Assembly (NCBI RefSeq): GCF_014698115.1
Contig: NZ_JACJSJ010000003.1
Span: 1-64,000 of the forward strand
Length of the DNA: 64,000 nt
Reading direction: 5' to 3'
Origin: Nostoc sp. FACHB-973
GTDB lineage: Bacteria; Cyanobacteriota; Cyanobacteriia; Cyanobacteriales; Nostocaceae
Every line of letters begins with the position of its first letter. The first letter of the stretch is position 1. Shown piece after piece: positions 1 to 8,880 of this stretch. A model generated the notes under the pieces. The model was not told the DNA's origin and did no database searches. It worked only from the letters and a program-made list of their open reading frames with translations. The translations under genes and the position numbers were made by a program.

Positions 1-405
1 TTCAAGCTAGAGCAGAGAAGGGAAATTACAGTACACAACGTATAAGATTTAACTCTAACTCTTCTCCTTAATTGTTTGTTACATAGTTATAAATTTTCTC
101 CACGACTTACTTACTATTATTCAATAGAGCAGATTTCAAGGAAAGTGAAGTACACAAGGATTTCTCTGAGAGGTAAGTATAGAGCCTGTTTTACTTCTGT
201 TAGCGCAGCGAGGCGTAGCCCATTCTGAATTCTGCTGTAATTATTCCCAAAACTCTCAATAGTCAGTAAGACGAGAGAGAGATAAAATAGTTGCGCGAAA
301 ATAGATTTTTTGGGGTTAAAAATGAAGGCGATCGCACACTATAGTTAAAGTGGCGATCGCCTATGAGGGATGATTAAGTTCACAACTTGAATAAAGTTAA
401 ACCTA
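1..405. other. intergenic region, no gene seen
   Basis: No credible coding region is visible here. The stretch is AT-rich and carries a short GCGCAGCGAGGCGTAGCCC-type cyanobacterial repeat near 205-220. A strong HIP1-containing hairpin lies at 326-362, just past the end of the leftward gene that follows. Confidence 0.6.
326..362. terminator. HIP1 hairpin, possible terminator
   Basis: A perfect 10-bp inverted repeat, AGGCGATCGC at 326-335 and GCGATCGCCT at 353-362, encloses a 17-base loop. It sits 44 bases beyond the stop of the leftward gene at 406-1089, so it could end that transcript. There is no convincing T-run, so a factor-independent terminator is uncertain. Confidence 0.4.
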
Positions 406-1089
406 TTAGCGGTATAGGGTTAAGTTAGAATTCAGTGTCAGCCTCAAATCTTGTGTGGGTCTGATAACGAAGGCATTCACTTCTTTTTTCCGCAACAGGA
501 CACTTGCTCCTGCACCCGCAGCCGCACCAATCACAGGTTTTAAATCATCAATTCTGTTGTTACCAGTAACTAGTGAACCTAAGAGACCAGCACCTGCACC
601 AATACCTGCATCAGTTAACACTTGACCAGTGCTAGGGCTTTGTTTAACTCTTTCAGTTGTGGTGTATGTCCGAGAACTTGCATTAATCGACTGACGGCGA
701 CCATTGGAAAATTCTAATTCTTGGGCTACAAATCGCACGCCTTTTCCTTTATTATCATCATCTGTGGAATAACCTTCTAGGTCAACAGGCTCTAGGCGTC
801 CAATTACTTTAGTACCAGCGGGAATCAAGACGTTTCTATTCCTGTCAGTAATGTTATTCGCTATTCTCAAGGTTATGGATTTACTTTCCCCAGGAACAAT
901 AGTAATTGTTTCTTTTTCGTACTTAACGGGCAAATTTACTCCAGAAGGAATCGTCACACTTCCATATTGCCCGACATTGGATTGTGCATTAGCAGGAGCA
1001 AAGGGAATCATGGGTGTAATGACACTGGTGGTAACAGCCATTGCCATGAGTGCAGCAGTTCCAGATTTCCATCGATGTATGCGAGTCAT
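406..1089 (-). CDS. exported hypothetical protein with glycine-rich C-terminal segment
   Basis: The 227-residue product begins with a basic, then hydrophobic stretch ending in PANA, a good Sec signal peptide with likely cleavage after residue 35. The mature part is predicted to act in the periplasm or at the outer membrane. Residues about 40-130 look beta-rich, with a phrase about setting non-zero 'PAGT' and 'GRLEP' values that recalls the C-terminal beta-barrel of TrbI/VirB10-type proteins. The similarity is weak and by eye only. Residues about 155-200 form two glycine/alanine-rich segments like glycine zippers that could insert in a membrane. The gene stands alone, with a HIP1 hairpin after its stop. 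No function is assigned. Confidence 0.6.
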   Translation of the reverse strand: MTRIHRWKSGTAALMAMAVTTSVITPMIPFAPANAQSNVGQYGSVTIPSGVNLPVKYEKETITIVPGESKSITLRIANNITDRNRNVLIPAGTKVIGRLEPVDLEGYSTDDDNKGKGVRFVAQELEFSNGRRQSINASSRTYTTTERVKQSPSTGQVLTDAGIGAGAGLLGSLVTGNNRIDDLKPVIGAAAGAGASVLLRKKEVNAFVIRPTQDLRLTLNSNLTLYR

Positions 1090-1795
1090 AGGTGAGTTGA
1101 CCTTTATGTATGTGATGTGTGTAATGACGACGGTTCACTGAGTTTGTTTCTGACTATTATTGAACGTGACTTTAGGCATATTCCGAAGGTAAAAGCACTT
1201 ATTTGACTGGAGTATGTGCTTAGGCGCAGCCCATCGGAGATATCACTCGTCAGGATTTTTATTCTGCTAATGTGCGTTACTAAATAGGAGGCGAGATACT
1301 CTTAATGACGCCAAATTAGTTTAATTGTTTCCTGACTTTGTTTCATTGCTTACGTCCACATACTTACGCCATTGCGAACTATTACTTCCATTGTATAGGA
1401 CTCGTATTTGATTTTTTCTCTCACTAGGTACAACTCGAAAAGCTTCTTGACTATTCCCGTACAGACGCGATTAATCACGTCTGTACCTACTCCCTACTCA
1501 GCCAAGTAAGTTCAAAAATCAAAGCGGATTACTATAGATTTCTTTACTAGAATTTGGGATATACTTTCTTTTTCCATTAGAATTGCTAAGGTCAATTTAT
1601 AGAGTATTTACTGATGTAAGCAAGTGAAGCACAATACTTAAATTATTAACGCACCGATTATCCTAGATTTACTTGGTAATACCTTCTATGATGGAGATAG
1701 TGGCAATTGGTATATAAATAAGCCTAGCCAGTCTTGCCGATTGCTATCATTTTACAAAATCGTGATATTGTCCCGACTACTTGGGACTTGTAATT
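1090..1795. other. intergenic region with a MITE-like element
   Basis: No gene is supported in this 700-base stretch. It contains a 143-bp element at 1395-1537 with terminal inverted repeats. The remainder is AT-rich and shows no recognisable RNA. Confidence 0.6.
1395..1537. mobile_element. MITE-like element, TAGGACT family
   Basis: The left end begins ATAGGACTCGTATTTGATTT and the right end reads as its imperfect inverse (TCAAAAATCAAAGCGGATTA, ending CTATAG). The element is about 143 bp and has no coding capacity. Inside is a small hairpin with arms GTACAGACG and CGTCTGTAC. Similar ends occur at 5496-5645, 11604-11749 and 48954-48975, which supports a dispersed family. Confidence 0.55.
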
Positions 1796-2083
1796 ATGGC
1801 AAATTGGACTGAAAAACAAAAACAAAAGTATGCAAGGTTCCAAGAAATTTTAGAAATTGGGAAGCAGCGTTATGTAGAAGCTGGTGGTAATCCAAAACAT
1901 TACCGAGCAGGCTTTAAAGGTCAGGATTACTTGACAGATGAAGAGAGGAAAGAAGCAAACAGAATCATGCGACAAATGTTTGGTATTTCCATCGTCAATG
2001 GTTATGTTTCTTGTCAAGGACGTTCTTGGCAGTTACCTGAGAATTCACCATTAGATAAAAAGCAAGTGGAAGCTGATTCTTAA
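1796..2083 (+). CDS. hypothetical protein, 95 aa
   Basis: This small soluble protein begins at ATG 1796 with the sequence MANWTEKQKQKY. The frame stays open further upstream to a TTG, but the ATG is a better start. The N-terminal half is lysine- and glutamate-rich and probably helical. The centre has the phrase YRAGFKGQDYLTDEERKEA, and the end is polar. There are no cysteine motifs, signal peptide or membrane segments. Neighbours give no clue, since the next gene is the leftward exporter of the peptide cluster. I do not recognise the family. Confidence 0.6.
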   Translation: MANWTEKQKQKYARFQEILEIGKQRYVEAGGNPKHYRAGFKGQDYLTDEERKEANRIMRQMFGISIVNGYVSCQGRSWQLPENSPLDKKQVEADS

Positions 2084-2303
2084 ATTGGCAGTTTTAGCAA
2101 CTGATGTAACGGTTGAATTATCTGTGGAACATAAAAATAAACTATTTGCTAGATGAGTGTTTAAAATTGCTGCTGGCGCTGTTTAATTTCTGCGATTGGC
2201 ATCCTCTCCTTTCCTCCTTTTTTGTAATTCGACATTAAGAAAGTTACCTCAGTAATAACCGATTGTGAGAGTCCTGGGTGTGGAAGCTGGGTTCGACTTA
2301 CAC

Positions 2304-4454
2304 TTAAGGAGAGATAAAATACCAATGATCTCCTGGTAATGCTTGTAGTTGCTCTAAAGAGCCATGATGTTTAAGTTGCCCATCTTCAATTAGGACAATC
2401 CAGTTAGCTTGGCTGATAACGCTGGGACGATGACTAATTAACAAAGTTGTTTTACCTTGCCGCTTAATTAATAATTGTTCCAGAACTTGCTTTTCGCTTA
2501 ACGGATCAAGGGCACCTGTAGACTCATCTAGGATCAACACTGGCGGATCAGTAACAATTGCTCTGGCGATTGCTAACCGCTGTAACTGTCCGCCTGAAAG
2601 ATTGGCTCCAAACTCTCCTAAAATTGTTTGATACTTATCAGGTAATTGACTAATAAAATTATCGGCTCCGGTTAAAGAGCAAGCATGAACAATTTCCTCA
2701 AACGCAGCGTGGGGATGCGCCAATCGAAAGTTCTCGATGATTGAAAGACTCCAAAAGTGAGGGGCTTGTGGAACTAAAACAACTTGTTGCCGCAAGGTGT
2801 CGAGTGGTAAATCTTGTAGATTATATCCTCCTATGCGAATATTTCCTGATTGAAGAGAATATAGTCCAGCAAGAAGTTTAGTAAGTGTACTTTTGCCACA
2901 TCCCGATTTACCAATAAGGGCAATCACTTGTTTTCCTGGAATTGTGACAGAGAAATTATCCAAAAGCTTTACTCTTCCAGCATATTGAAAGTTAACGTCA
3001 GTACAGACGATATCAGCATTATCAGGGATTGTGACGATTGGCTTTTGGGGAGTGCTAATGTTTTCCGGTGTTAAATCTAAAACTTCATTAATGCGTTGTG
3101 TTGCAGCTTTAACCCGGATAAATTCGTTTATTAATCGAATGTAAGTATCGATGAACATGAGTAGGTTGCTGCTCATGGCATTAAAAGCAATTAATTGACC
3201 TACCGTGAGTTTTTGTTGAATTACAAGGCTGCTGCCGAACCATAGTAAGATAATCCCCCCTAAACCACCAACGAAATTAGCAAACACATCGTTGATAATG
3301 CCAATCTGTAGGGTACGCAATGTCAGTTTAGCCAGACGACCAAAGCGATTTTGAAATTCTTCCCAAACTTGTGGAGTAGCAGCGATAGTTTTGATGGTCT
3401 GAGCGCCTTTGAAAGTTTCAACTAAGCCTGCTTGATTTTCCGCAGAAAGTACAAGCGTTTGACGGGTTAATTGATGTAATTGAGGTTGAAACACGATCGC
3501 CGATAGCGTCATACAAACCCCAATAATCAACGTAGCGATCGCCAGTTGCCAGCTATAGAAAAAAATCAGAACTAAGGCGATCAGAGCAACAAAGAATTTA
3601 CTGGGTAGATCAACAACAACTTGAGCAACTAACCAATTAATATCTTGAATGTCCCGCAGGCGGCTAATGACTTCGCCGCTGCGGCGTGATTCGTAGTAAG
3701 ACAGTGGTAGATGGAGAAGATGACGGACAAAATCTAGAACAATCCCTAACTCTAGCCGTTGGGCAAAATAAGCAACAAGGCTAGACTGAACCAATGATAA
3801 ACCACTACTCATCCCAATGAACAAACCTGTAGCGATTGCTAGCCGAGTTAGAAGGGTAAAATCACCGCGCACCAACACATCATCTGTAAGAATCTGTAGG
3901 AGAAACGGCATGATAATGCCAAGCAACCCTAGTACCAGATTGATGATGAGAACTTGCACCAAGATTGAGCGGTAAAACCATACTCGGTTAAAGATGCGTC
4001 CTAGCCCACCCATCTTTTCTCGGTCGTCTGCTTGACTAAAGAAGCGATCAAGATCAGGCTCTAGCAGCAGCATGATCCAATTTGTCCAACCTTTCAGCAG
4101 TTCTGACTTTGGGAGAAAGTAGACTCCCACTGCCGGGTTTGCCAACACATACTTGTTCCCTTTCTTGCCATAAAGCACGGTGAAGTGGACACCTTTCCAA
4201 TGTAAGATTGCTGGCAAAGGAACGTTATCCAGTTGATCCAGTAAATCGGCAGAAGCTTTGATGGCGCGAGCATTAAACCCTAAGCTCTCGGCTCCTCGAC
4301 GAATCCCTAACAAAGTACTGCCACGTCTGTTAGTTCCAATCGCTTCTCGAATACGGCTGATTGTGAAATCGCGTCCGTAATGTTTGGCGATCGAGGCTAA
4401 GCAAGCTGCACCACAGTCTTCTTCATTTTGTTGGAGAACACACGAATACTTCAT
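2304..4454 (-). CDS. peptidase-containing ABC exporter (C39 family, PCAT type)
   Basis: The 716-residue protein has three parts. Residues 1-130 are a C39 cysteine peptidase: Gln8, Cys14 in the EEDCGAAC motif and His90 in GVHFTVLYG. The third triad position (106) is Asn in ANPAVG where Asp is usual. Residues about 160-440 are a six-helix exporter membrane domain. Residues about 475-716 are an ATPase domain with Walker A GKSGCGKST, signature LSGGQ, Walker B LILDES and the switch histidine in LISHR. Such proteins cut the leader after a double glycine and export the peptide across the inner membrane with an HlyD adaptor. The cluster supplies both a double-glycine precursor (5998-6177) and an adaptor (8881-10185). 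The gene lies 29 bases after the GNAT gene on the same strand, probably as an operon. Confidence 0.93.
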   Translation of the reverse strand: MKYSCVLQQNEEDCGAACLASIAKHYGRDFTISRIREAIGTNRRGSTLLGIRRGAESLGFNARAIKASADLLDQLDNVPLPAILHWKGVHFTVLYGKKGNKYVLANPAVGVYFLPKSELLKGWTNWIMLLLEPDLDRFFSQADDREKMGGLGRIFNRVWFYRSILVQVLIINLVLGLLGIIMPFLLQILTDDVLVRGDFTLLTRLAIATGLFIGMSSGLSLVQSSLVAYFAQRLELGIVLDFVRHLLHLPLSYYESRRSGEVISRLRDIQDINWLVAQVVVDLPSKFFVALIALVLIFFYSWQLAIATLIIGVCMTLSAIVFQPQLHQLTRQTLVLSAENQAGLVETFKGAQTIKTIAATPQVWEEFQNRFGRLAKLTLRTLQIGIINDVFANFVGGLGGIILLWFGSSLVIQQKLTVGQLIAFNAMSSNLLMFIDTYIRLINEFIRVKAATQRINEVLDLTPENISTPQKPIVTIPDNADIVCTDVNFQYAGRVKLLDNFSVTIPGKQVIALIGKSGCGKSTLTKLLAGLYSLQSGNIRIGGYNLQDLPLDTLRQQVVLVPQAPHFWSLSIIENFRLAHPHAAFEEIVHACSLTGADNFISQLPDKYQTILGEFGANLSGGQLQRLAIARAIVTDPPVLILDESTGALDPLSEKQVLEQLLIKRQGKTTLLISHRPSVISQANWIVLIEDGQLKHHGSLEQLQALPGDHWYFISP

Positions 4455-4483
4455 ATCCCCTGGATGATTGTTGAACTACTATG

Positions 4484-5371
4484 TCATGCTTGCAAAACTT
4501 TGCAGGTCTGCATTGACTGTCGAATCGAGACAAGATAAGGTGCTAACCGCCGCTGCACAAACTTCATCATCGGCTCATTGTTCATATCCACGGTAAAAAC
4601 TGCCTGATGCGACTTTCGATGCTGAACGTGGGTATTGATGGCAGTTGCCAGTAGAGGGATTGCTCGTCCAATACTTTGCAGTTCTTTTTTTACAAACAAG
4701 CTGGTGTAGCGAATGGTATCCGGGGCAATGCAATGGGTTATCATCCAGCCAACCACCTGATTCTGATAGCGCAAACCGAGACTGTTGAGGGGTTCAAGAA
4801 TCGCTTCTTCTTTGAAGGGAGAAAGAATATCGGGATACCAGCCAGATTCGGCTTGCTGCGTAAGGATGTCTTGCCGCTCCTGCAATGTCAATTCAAGCCA
4901 AGGGAACATTGTGTAGTTAGAGTCTGGCATCGCATCTAGTTTGAGCCAACTTGCTTTCTGAATTGCATCCGGTGTACCCGTACAAATCAGCATTCGGGGT
5001 TGGGAAGAATGCCACTCCTGCTGATGCAAAATCTTCTCTAGAGCTAACGTTGTGGAATTAGGAATATAAACAAGATGCATTTTTGAGCAATTGTGTTGCC
5101 TCAGATATTGTTCCATCTCATTCAATAAAGCTTTCCCTAGTCCTTGTCCACGATGCTCAGGTACAACGAACACAGACAATATCTCTGCTATTGACTCATG
5201 CTGCAAAAATTCAGCAAGGATCAGTCCAACAGGAGTTTGTTCAAAATGAATGCCTATGGCGACCAGGGAGCGATCTTGCTTGATGATTCTCAGGCGAGGG
5301 CGAAAGGTAGGATAAGTCAGGCGATCGTATTGAAAAGTATTTGTTCCATTAAGTACAACAAATTCGTACAT
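4484..5371 (-). CDS. GNAT family N-acyltransferase
   Basis: The 295-residue protein has a clear acetyl-CoA-binding motif, VVPEHRGQGLGKALLNE, near residues 88-104, the RxxGxG/A pyrophosphate loop of GNAT enzymes. The C-terminal half (about 150-290) looks like a second, degenerate GNAT fold, as in tandem-domain enzymes. GNATs move an acyl group from CoA to an amine. It lies directly upstream of the exporter gene and divergent from the precursor. It could acylate the precursor peptide, whose core begins with Lys, or confer self-protection. Some cyanobacterial RiPP clusters use GNATs to fatty-acylate Lys or ornithine (selidamides), but applying that here is inference. Confidence 0.85.
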   Translation of the reverse strand: MYEFVVLNGTNTFQYDRLTYPTFRPRLRIIKQDRSLVAIGIHFEQTPVGLILAEFLQHESIAEILSVFVVPEHRGQGLGKALLNEMEQYLRQHNCSKMHLVYIPNSTTLALEKILHQQEWHSSQPRMLICTGTPDAIQKASWLKLDAMPDSNYTMFPWLELTLQERQDILTQQAESGWYPDILSPFKEEAILEPLNSLGLRYQNQVVGWMITHCIAPDTIRYTSLFVKKELQSIGRAIPLLATAINTHVQHRKSHQAVFTVDMNNEPMMKFVQRRLAPYLVSIRQSMQTCKVLQA

Positions 5372-5997
5372 AGTTTCTAATAGATGTTCCTAACACTCGA
5401 TAACTCAATTAATTTTTGAATTTAGAGACCAAAATTTTATTTATACTGTAATTCTCTAATCTTCATCAGGTTTTAAACAACTTGCTGCTCCAAATATAGG
5501 ACTACTATTTGATTTTTGAAAAGATACGTAGGGTGCGTTAGCGACAGCGTAACGCACCATTCTTAAGGCTTTGGTGCGTTACGGCTTACGCCTAACACAC
5601 CCTACAAATACTTATATTTTTCAGAAATCAAATATGATTCCTATATTATCCAATTTTTATTAAGCATTTTCTAAGATATGCTAAAGCTAAAAAATTTAAT
5701 AGAGGTTAGACTACTGTTATATTTCACAAAAAGCCACAAGCAATTAGTAGAAACACTGTTTCTTCTAAAAAATTTCATGAAAATCCTTATATTTCTGCTT
5801 TCATATGAATATTTGTCATAAATAAAGTAAGATGTTGCTTTTTCTGACCTTTTGATATTGACCATTAAACTTCCTTCGAGTAGATTGGCAAAAGATAGAA
5901 AACGCAAGTTGCTAACGAGCTATTGGATAATGCTGTTAGGCATTATTTAAAAAGTGTTTTATATCTAGTTTTATCTACCTCTATAAAGGAACTATCC
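5372..5997. other. divergent intergenic region of the RiPP cluster
   Basis: This 626-base gap separates the leftward GNAT/exporter genes from the rightward precursor operon and must hold both promoters. A MITE-like element occupies 5496-5645. The rest is very AT-rich. An 84-codon reading frame opens at 5923 in the precursor frame, but its first 25 codons lack a ribosome site and do not resemble a leader peptide. Confidence 0.55.
5496..5645. mobile_element. MITE-like element with TAGGGTGCGTTA inner arms
   Basis: The outer ends are imperfect inverted repeats: ATAGGACTACTATTTGATTT on the left against the inverse of AATCAAATATGATTCCTATA on the right. The inner part, 5527-5605, is a second long inverted repeat, starting TAGGGTGCGTTA and ending TAACACACCCTA. 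It is about 150 bp and non-coding. It lies between the divergent arms of the peptide cluster and could affect their promoters. Confidence 0.6.
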
Positions 5998-6177
5998 GTG
6001 CAGAATAACAAAACTTCACAACCCCTCACTAAAATTTCTCTAACTCAGTATGAAGAATTGTCCGAGCTCGAGCTGGAAACAGTATCGGGTGGAAAGGGTA
6101 GCAGCCGCAGCGGTAGCAGCCGTGAGGAAACTAACCCTCGCCGTACTAGCGCTCGCGTAATGGGAATTCGCGGTTAG
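5998..6177 (+). CDS. RiPP precursor peptide with double-glycine leader
   Basis: I place the start at GTG 5998, preceded by AAAGGA at about 5985, giving a 59-residue peptide. An upstream ATG (5923) lies in frame but has no ribosome site. Residues 1-32 form a class II bacteriocin-like leader ending ELSELELETVSGG, the signal cut by C39 peptidases. The 27-residue core is Ser/Gly/Arg-rich with a repeated GSSR unit (positions 34-37 and 39-42) and ends VMGIRG. It has no Cys, Tyr, Trp or aromatic residue, so lanthionine or thioether chemistry is excluded. The core has seven basic and two acidic residues. The downstream radical SAM and SDR genes are the likely modifying enzymes. The final product is unknown. 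Confidence 0.85.
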   Translation: MQNNKTSQPLTKISLTQYEELSELELETVSGGKGSSRSGSSREETNPRRTSARVMGIRG

Positions 6178-6219
6178 GTCGGTAAAAACTTTTCATAATT
6201 GAACACTTGAACTAAAGTC

Positions 6220-6260
6220 AGGAAGTGGTAAGACGATTTTTCATCCTATTACCACTTCCT
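6220..6260 (+). terminator. attenuator-like hairpin after the precursor gene
   Basis: A perfect 12-bp inverted repeat, AGGAAGTGGTAA (6220-6231) and TTACCACTTCCT (6249-6260), has a 17-base loop. It falls 43 bases after the precursor stop and 49 before the radical SAM start. No long T-run follows. It may partly stop transcription or shield the precursor mRNA, giving more precursor than enzyme. Confidence 0.55.
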
Positions 6261-6308
6261 ACTCTTTAAAGCTTCCAGGTTCAAAAGAATACTTGACTTT
6301 TTTACATT

Positions 6309-7988
6309 ATGAAAATTATTCACATTGATATTCCACGTTCTTTAACAACAACAATTAAACCTTTTGATTTTGATACAGCCGCTTACTTTAATAATTTGGA
6401 CATCGCTTACGACAGTGTTGACATTAATATTGAGTTTTGGCAATTTTTACTCGACAAGGTTGAAAATGGACTCAATATAGAAGAAGATATTTTTTATCCT
6501 AAGATTTGCCCAAGTTCAATTCGAGAATTAAACTATGCAATTGAAAAAATTAATACGAGTTTACACATTCCATTTTCACCATTTGGATTTTCGTTTGATG
6601 AACACTTGGTTTATTCTATTGCTGGAGTTCAAAAACTCTGTGAAACCTTTTATGGGTTTGAAGCTATCAACGAATTTATTCAATTGAGGTTGAGTTCAAT
6701 TTTACAGACTGATGAAATTCCTGCTGTCATCAGTCTAGGAATCGATTCTAATCAAGCTCTTGGCTTTGCTGCTATTTTTGCTACTGCTTTAAAACGGTTA
6801 CTCCCTACACAAGTCAAGATAGGAATTGGTAAACACAGCTATGAAAATTTTTCCTTAAGCTTCTGGTTTGATCAGCTAGATAAATCTCAAGCTTTAAGCT
6901 CTATTTTTGATTTCATTATCTACCAGGAAGAATATTTTGGACAAAGCTTAGTTAAACTTTGTGGTGTCACTGACGAGCAGGTGCAGTGTGCATTAACGCA
7001 TGCTAATAACTGTAAAGAAGACAATATTAGCAATCGTACAACAGTGTATAAAACACTGATTCAGCAAAGCCACTATCAAGTTTTTTGGAATATAAAACCT
7101 GAAAAGCTAGTTTATTTAATGCCTTTATCCCGCAATAAGTGCTACTGGAAACGATGTACTTTTTGTGTTCAAATTAATAAACATATTGCCGATCGCTTCT
7201 ACTCAGAATCTTCTGAAATCAAAATTGCCTTGGCAACTATTCAAGCAATTTATGATCTAGGAATACGACATATTATTTTTAATGATGAAGCCGCGACACC
7301 TAAAAATGTAGCAGAACTTTGTCAATTTCTTGAGGATAAAAATATTCATGACTTACAATGGACAGTTCGGATTATTGCCGATGCAAATTTTGGAGACTCG
7401 CTGATCGCTCAAATGGCAAAACTAGGGTGTCGTGAGGTTTTATTTGGTTTAGAAACTGTTCTACCAGATACTGCTCAACAAATGGGAAAGGTATCTGCCT
7501 CAGCATCAGAAGAAGAAGTGATGTTACTGTTAAGTCGATTTGGGCATCGAGGGATTGGTATTTTTCTGAATCTAATCTACGCTTTTCCAACCGAATCGGA
7601 TGCCGATTTTTTAACCTCTTTTCAGTTCTATCAAAAAGCAAAAGTACACATTCCCGGAATCACAGTGCAGTTCAATAAATTTGCATTGTTCTATAAATCA
7701 AAAATTTTTCAATTTCCAGAGCAATATGGTGTAACAGTTATTAATGAACAGCCTAATTTTGATCTTCAACTTGTCTTTAACTATGTTGATAAATTTGGCA
7801 GGCGATATTCAGATCCACCCAATCAACAGTATTTGCTTGAATCCTTGGAAATGGATGAGTCAGAGCTAGATGAAGTTGATCAAAATTTTTTAGAAACTTT
7901 ATTTCAAATCAATTATGCATCATTTGGTTTCATCCATAAGTGCCAAACCAACCAAAACTTGATGCGTCATGTTTTACCTGACTGTTAG
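6309..7988 (+). CDS. radical SAM enzyme, putative RiPP maturase with B12-binding-like region
   Basis: This 559-residue enzyme is predicted to modify the precursor encoded just upstream. The iron-sulfur cysteines are Cys278, Cys283 and Cys286 (NKCYWKRCTFC). The spacing is C-x4-C-x2-C rather than the common C-x3-C-x2-C, but it agrees with a CYWxxCxFC variant seen in some B12-type radical SAM proteins. Residues about 137-178 (VISLGIDSNQ, then VKIGIGKHS) resemble the cobalamin-binding domain found before such cores, without a DxHxxG motif. Residues about 310-390 carry the expected barrel strands (FNDEAATP, EVLFGLET). The reaction (methylation, epimerisation, crosslinking) cannot be told from sequence. 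Confidence 0.85.
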   Translation: MKIIHIDIPRSLTTTIKPFDFDTAAYFNNLDIAYDSVDINIEFWQFLLDKVENGLNIEEDIFYPKICPSSIRELNYAIEKINTSLHIPFSPFGFSFDEHLVYSIAGVQKLCETFYGFEAINEFIQLRLSSILQTDEIPAVISLGIDSNQALGFAAIFATALKRLLPTQVKIGIGKHSYENFSLSFWFDQLDKSQALSSIFDFIIYQEEYFGQSLVKLCGVTDEQVQCALTHANNCKEDNISNRTTVYKTLIQQSHYQVFWNIKPEKLVYLMPLSRNKCYWKRCTFCVQINKHIADRFYSESSEIKIALATIQAIYDLGIRHIIFNDEAATPKNVAELCQFLEDKNIHDLQWTVRIIADANFGDSLIAQMAKLGCREVLFGLETVLPDTAQQMGKVSASASEEEVMLLLSRFGHRGIGIFLNLIYAFPTESDADFLTSFQFYQKAKVHIPGITVQFNKFALFYKSKIFQFPEQYGVTVINEQPNFDLQLVFNYVDKFGRRYSDPPNQQYLLESLEMDESELDEVDQNFLETLFQINYASFGFIHKCQTNQNLMRHVLPDC

Positions 7989-8002
7989 ATAATGAGGTGC
8001 GA

Positions 8003-8872
8003 ATGAATCTTCTACTTGGTTCAAGCGGCTATTTAGCTGTCAATCTTCTACAGTATTTAGACCCTAATCAAACAATTACAGTTTCTCGCAGTAGCGAAAA
8101 ACCAGAGGTTTTAGAACACATTTGCCTTGATATACGAGACGAACTGACATCATCAGAGTTGCAGCAAATCGTAAAGTGCAGACCCAGCCAGATTTATATT
8201 TTAGGCAGACCTACTGAGGATGATTTTTATATTAATAAGCGCTTTTACGATAATTTAAAGTCATTATTTTTAAAATTGGCAGATGATCCCATCCTGTCAA
8301 CGATTCATTTTTTTAGCACAACCCTAGTATACGACGGAATTAAACACATTTCCTCTTCTTTGTTGGGAGAGGTGAAACCCTACAGCTTTTACGAATACTT
8401 TAAATTAGATTTTGAGCTATTCCTTCACTATTTGAGTTTGAATATTAGACCCGATCTTGCTGTATTTATTCATCGTCTACCCCTTTTATTCGGTGGAATA
8501 TTTTCTGATCAAAAAAACTCAGGCCAATTTCTCTACAGTTTCATTCATTCTTACGTCCAAGGTAATGGCTGGAGGTTTGCTACAGACGAAGACAAAAAAT
8601 ATGGAACTTCCTGGACATTTACACCTGACCTGTGCAAAGCATTGACTTCGCCCCCTGCAAGCTCTGGTTTTCATCTAAAAAATGCTTCATCTGGGTTCTT
8701 TACTTATTTCCAGTTTCATGAATTACTAGTGCAATATTTTGGGCAACCTCTGAAGGATGAACTAAAGCTGTATCGAAGCTATTTTAACATTGATGACGAA
8801 TTAGGTTTACCTCAGATAACTATTGATGATGCCCTTCTTGCCGTACAAAGTTCAATCAGCCAGTCTTGCTAA
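8003..8872 (+). CDS. NAD(P)-dependent epimerase/dehydratase-like protein (extended SDR)
   Basis: I choose ATG 8003, with GAGG at 7994-7997, over an upstream GTG at 7997. The 289-residue product opens with MNLLLGSSGYLAV, the GxxGxxA nucleotide-binding turn of extended short-chain dehydrogenases. It has FFSTTLVY and a YEYFK motif (Tyr130/Lys134), the catalytic Tyr-x3-Lys. It begins only 14 bases after the radical SAM stop and is followed at once by the HlyD gene, so it belongs to the operon. It may oxidise or reduce a modified side chain or supply a sugar-like group. Substrate and reaction are unknown. Confidence 0.75.
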   Translation: MNLLLGSSGYLAVNLLQYLDPNQTITVSRSSEKPEVLEHICLDIRDELTSSELQQIVKCRPSQIYILGRPTEDDFYINKRFYDNLKSLFLKLADDPILSTIHFFSTTLVYDGIKHISSSLLGEVKPYSFYEYFKLDFELFLHYLSLNIRPDLAVFIHRLPLLFGGIFSDQKNSGQFLYSFIHSYVQGNGWRFATDEDKKYGTSWTFTPDLCKALTSPPASSGFHLKNASSGFFTYFQFHELLVQYFGQPLKDELKLYRSYFNIDDELGLPQITIDDALLAVQSSISQSC

Positions 8873-8880
8873 AGATTTAC

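Noticed and set aside
5671-5907. 78-codon leftward open frame in the RiPP divergent gap
   Set aside because: AT-rich composition, no ribosome site and overlaps the MITE; no protein-like pattern.
5923-5997. long start for the RiPP precursor
   Set aside because: No ribosome site, and the extra residues are not leader-like; GTG 5998 has AAAGGA upstream.
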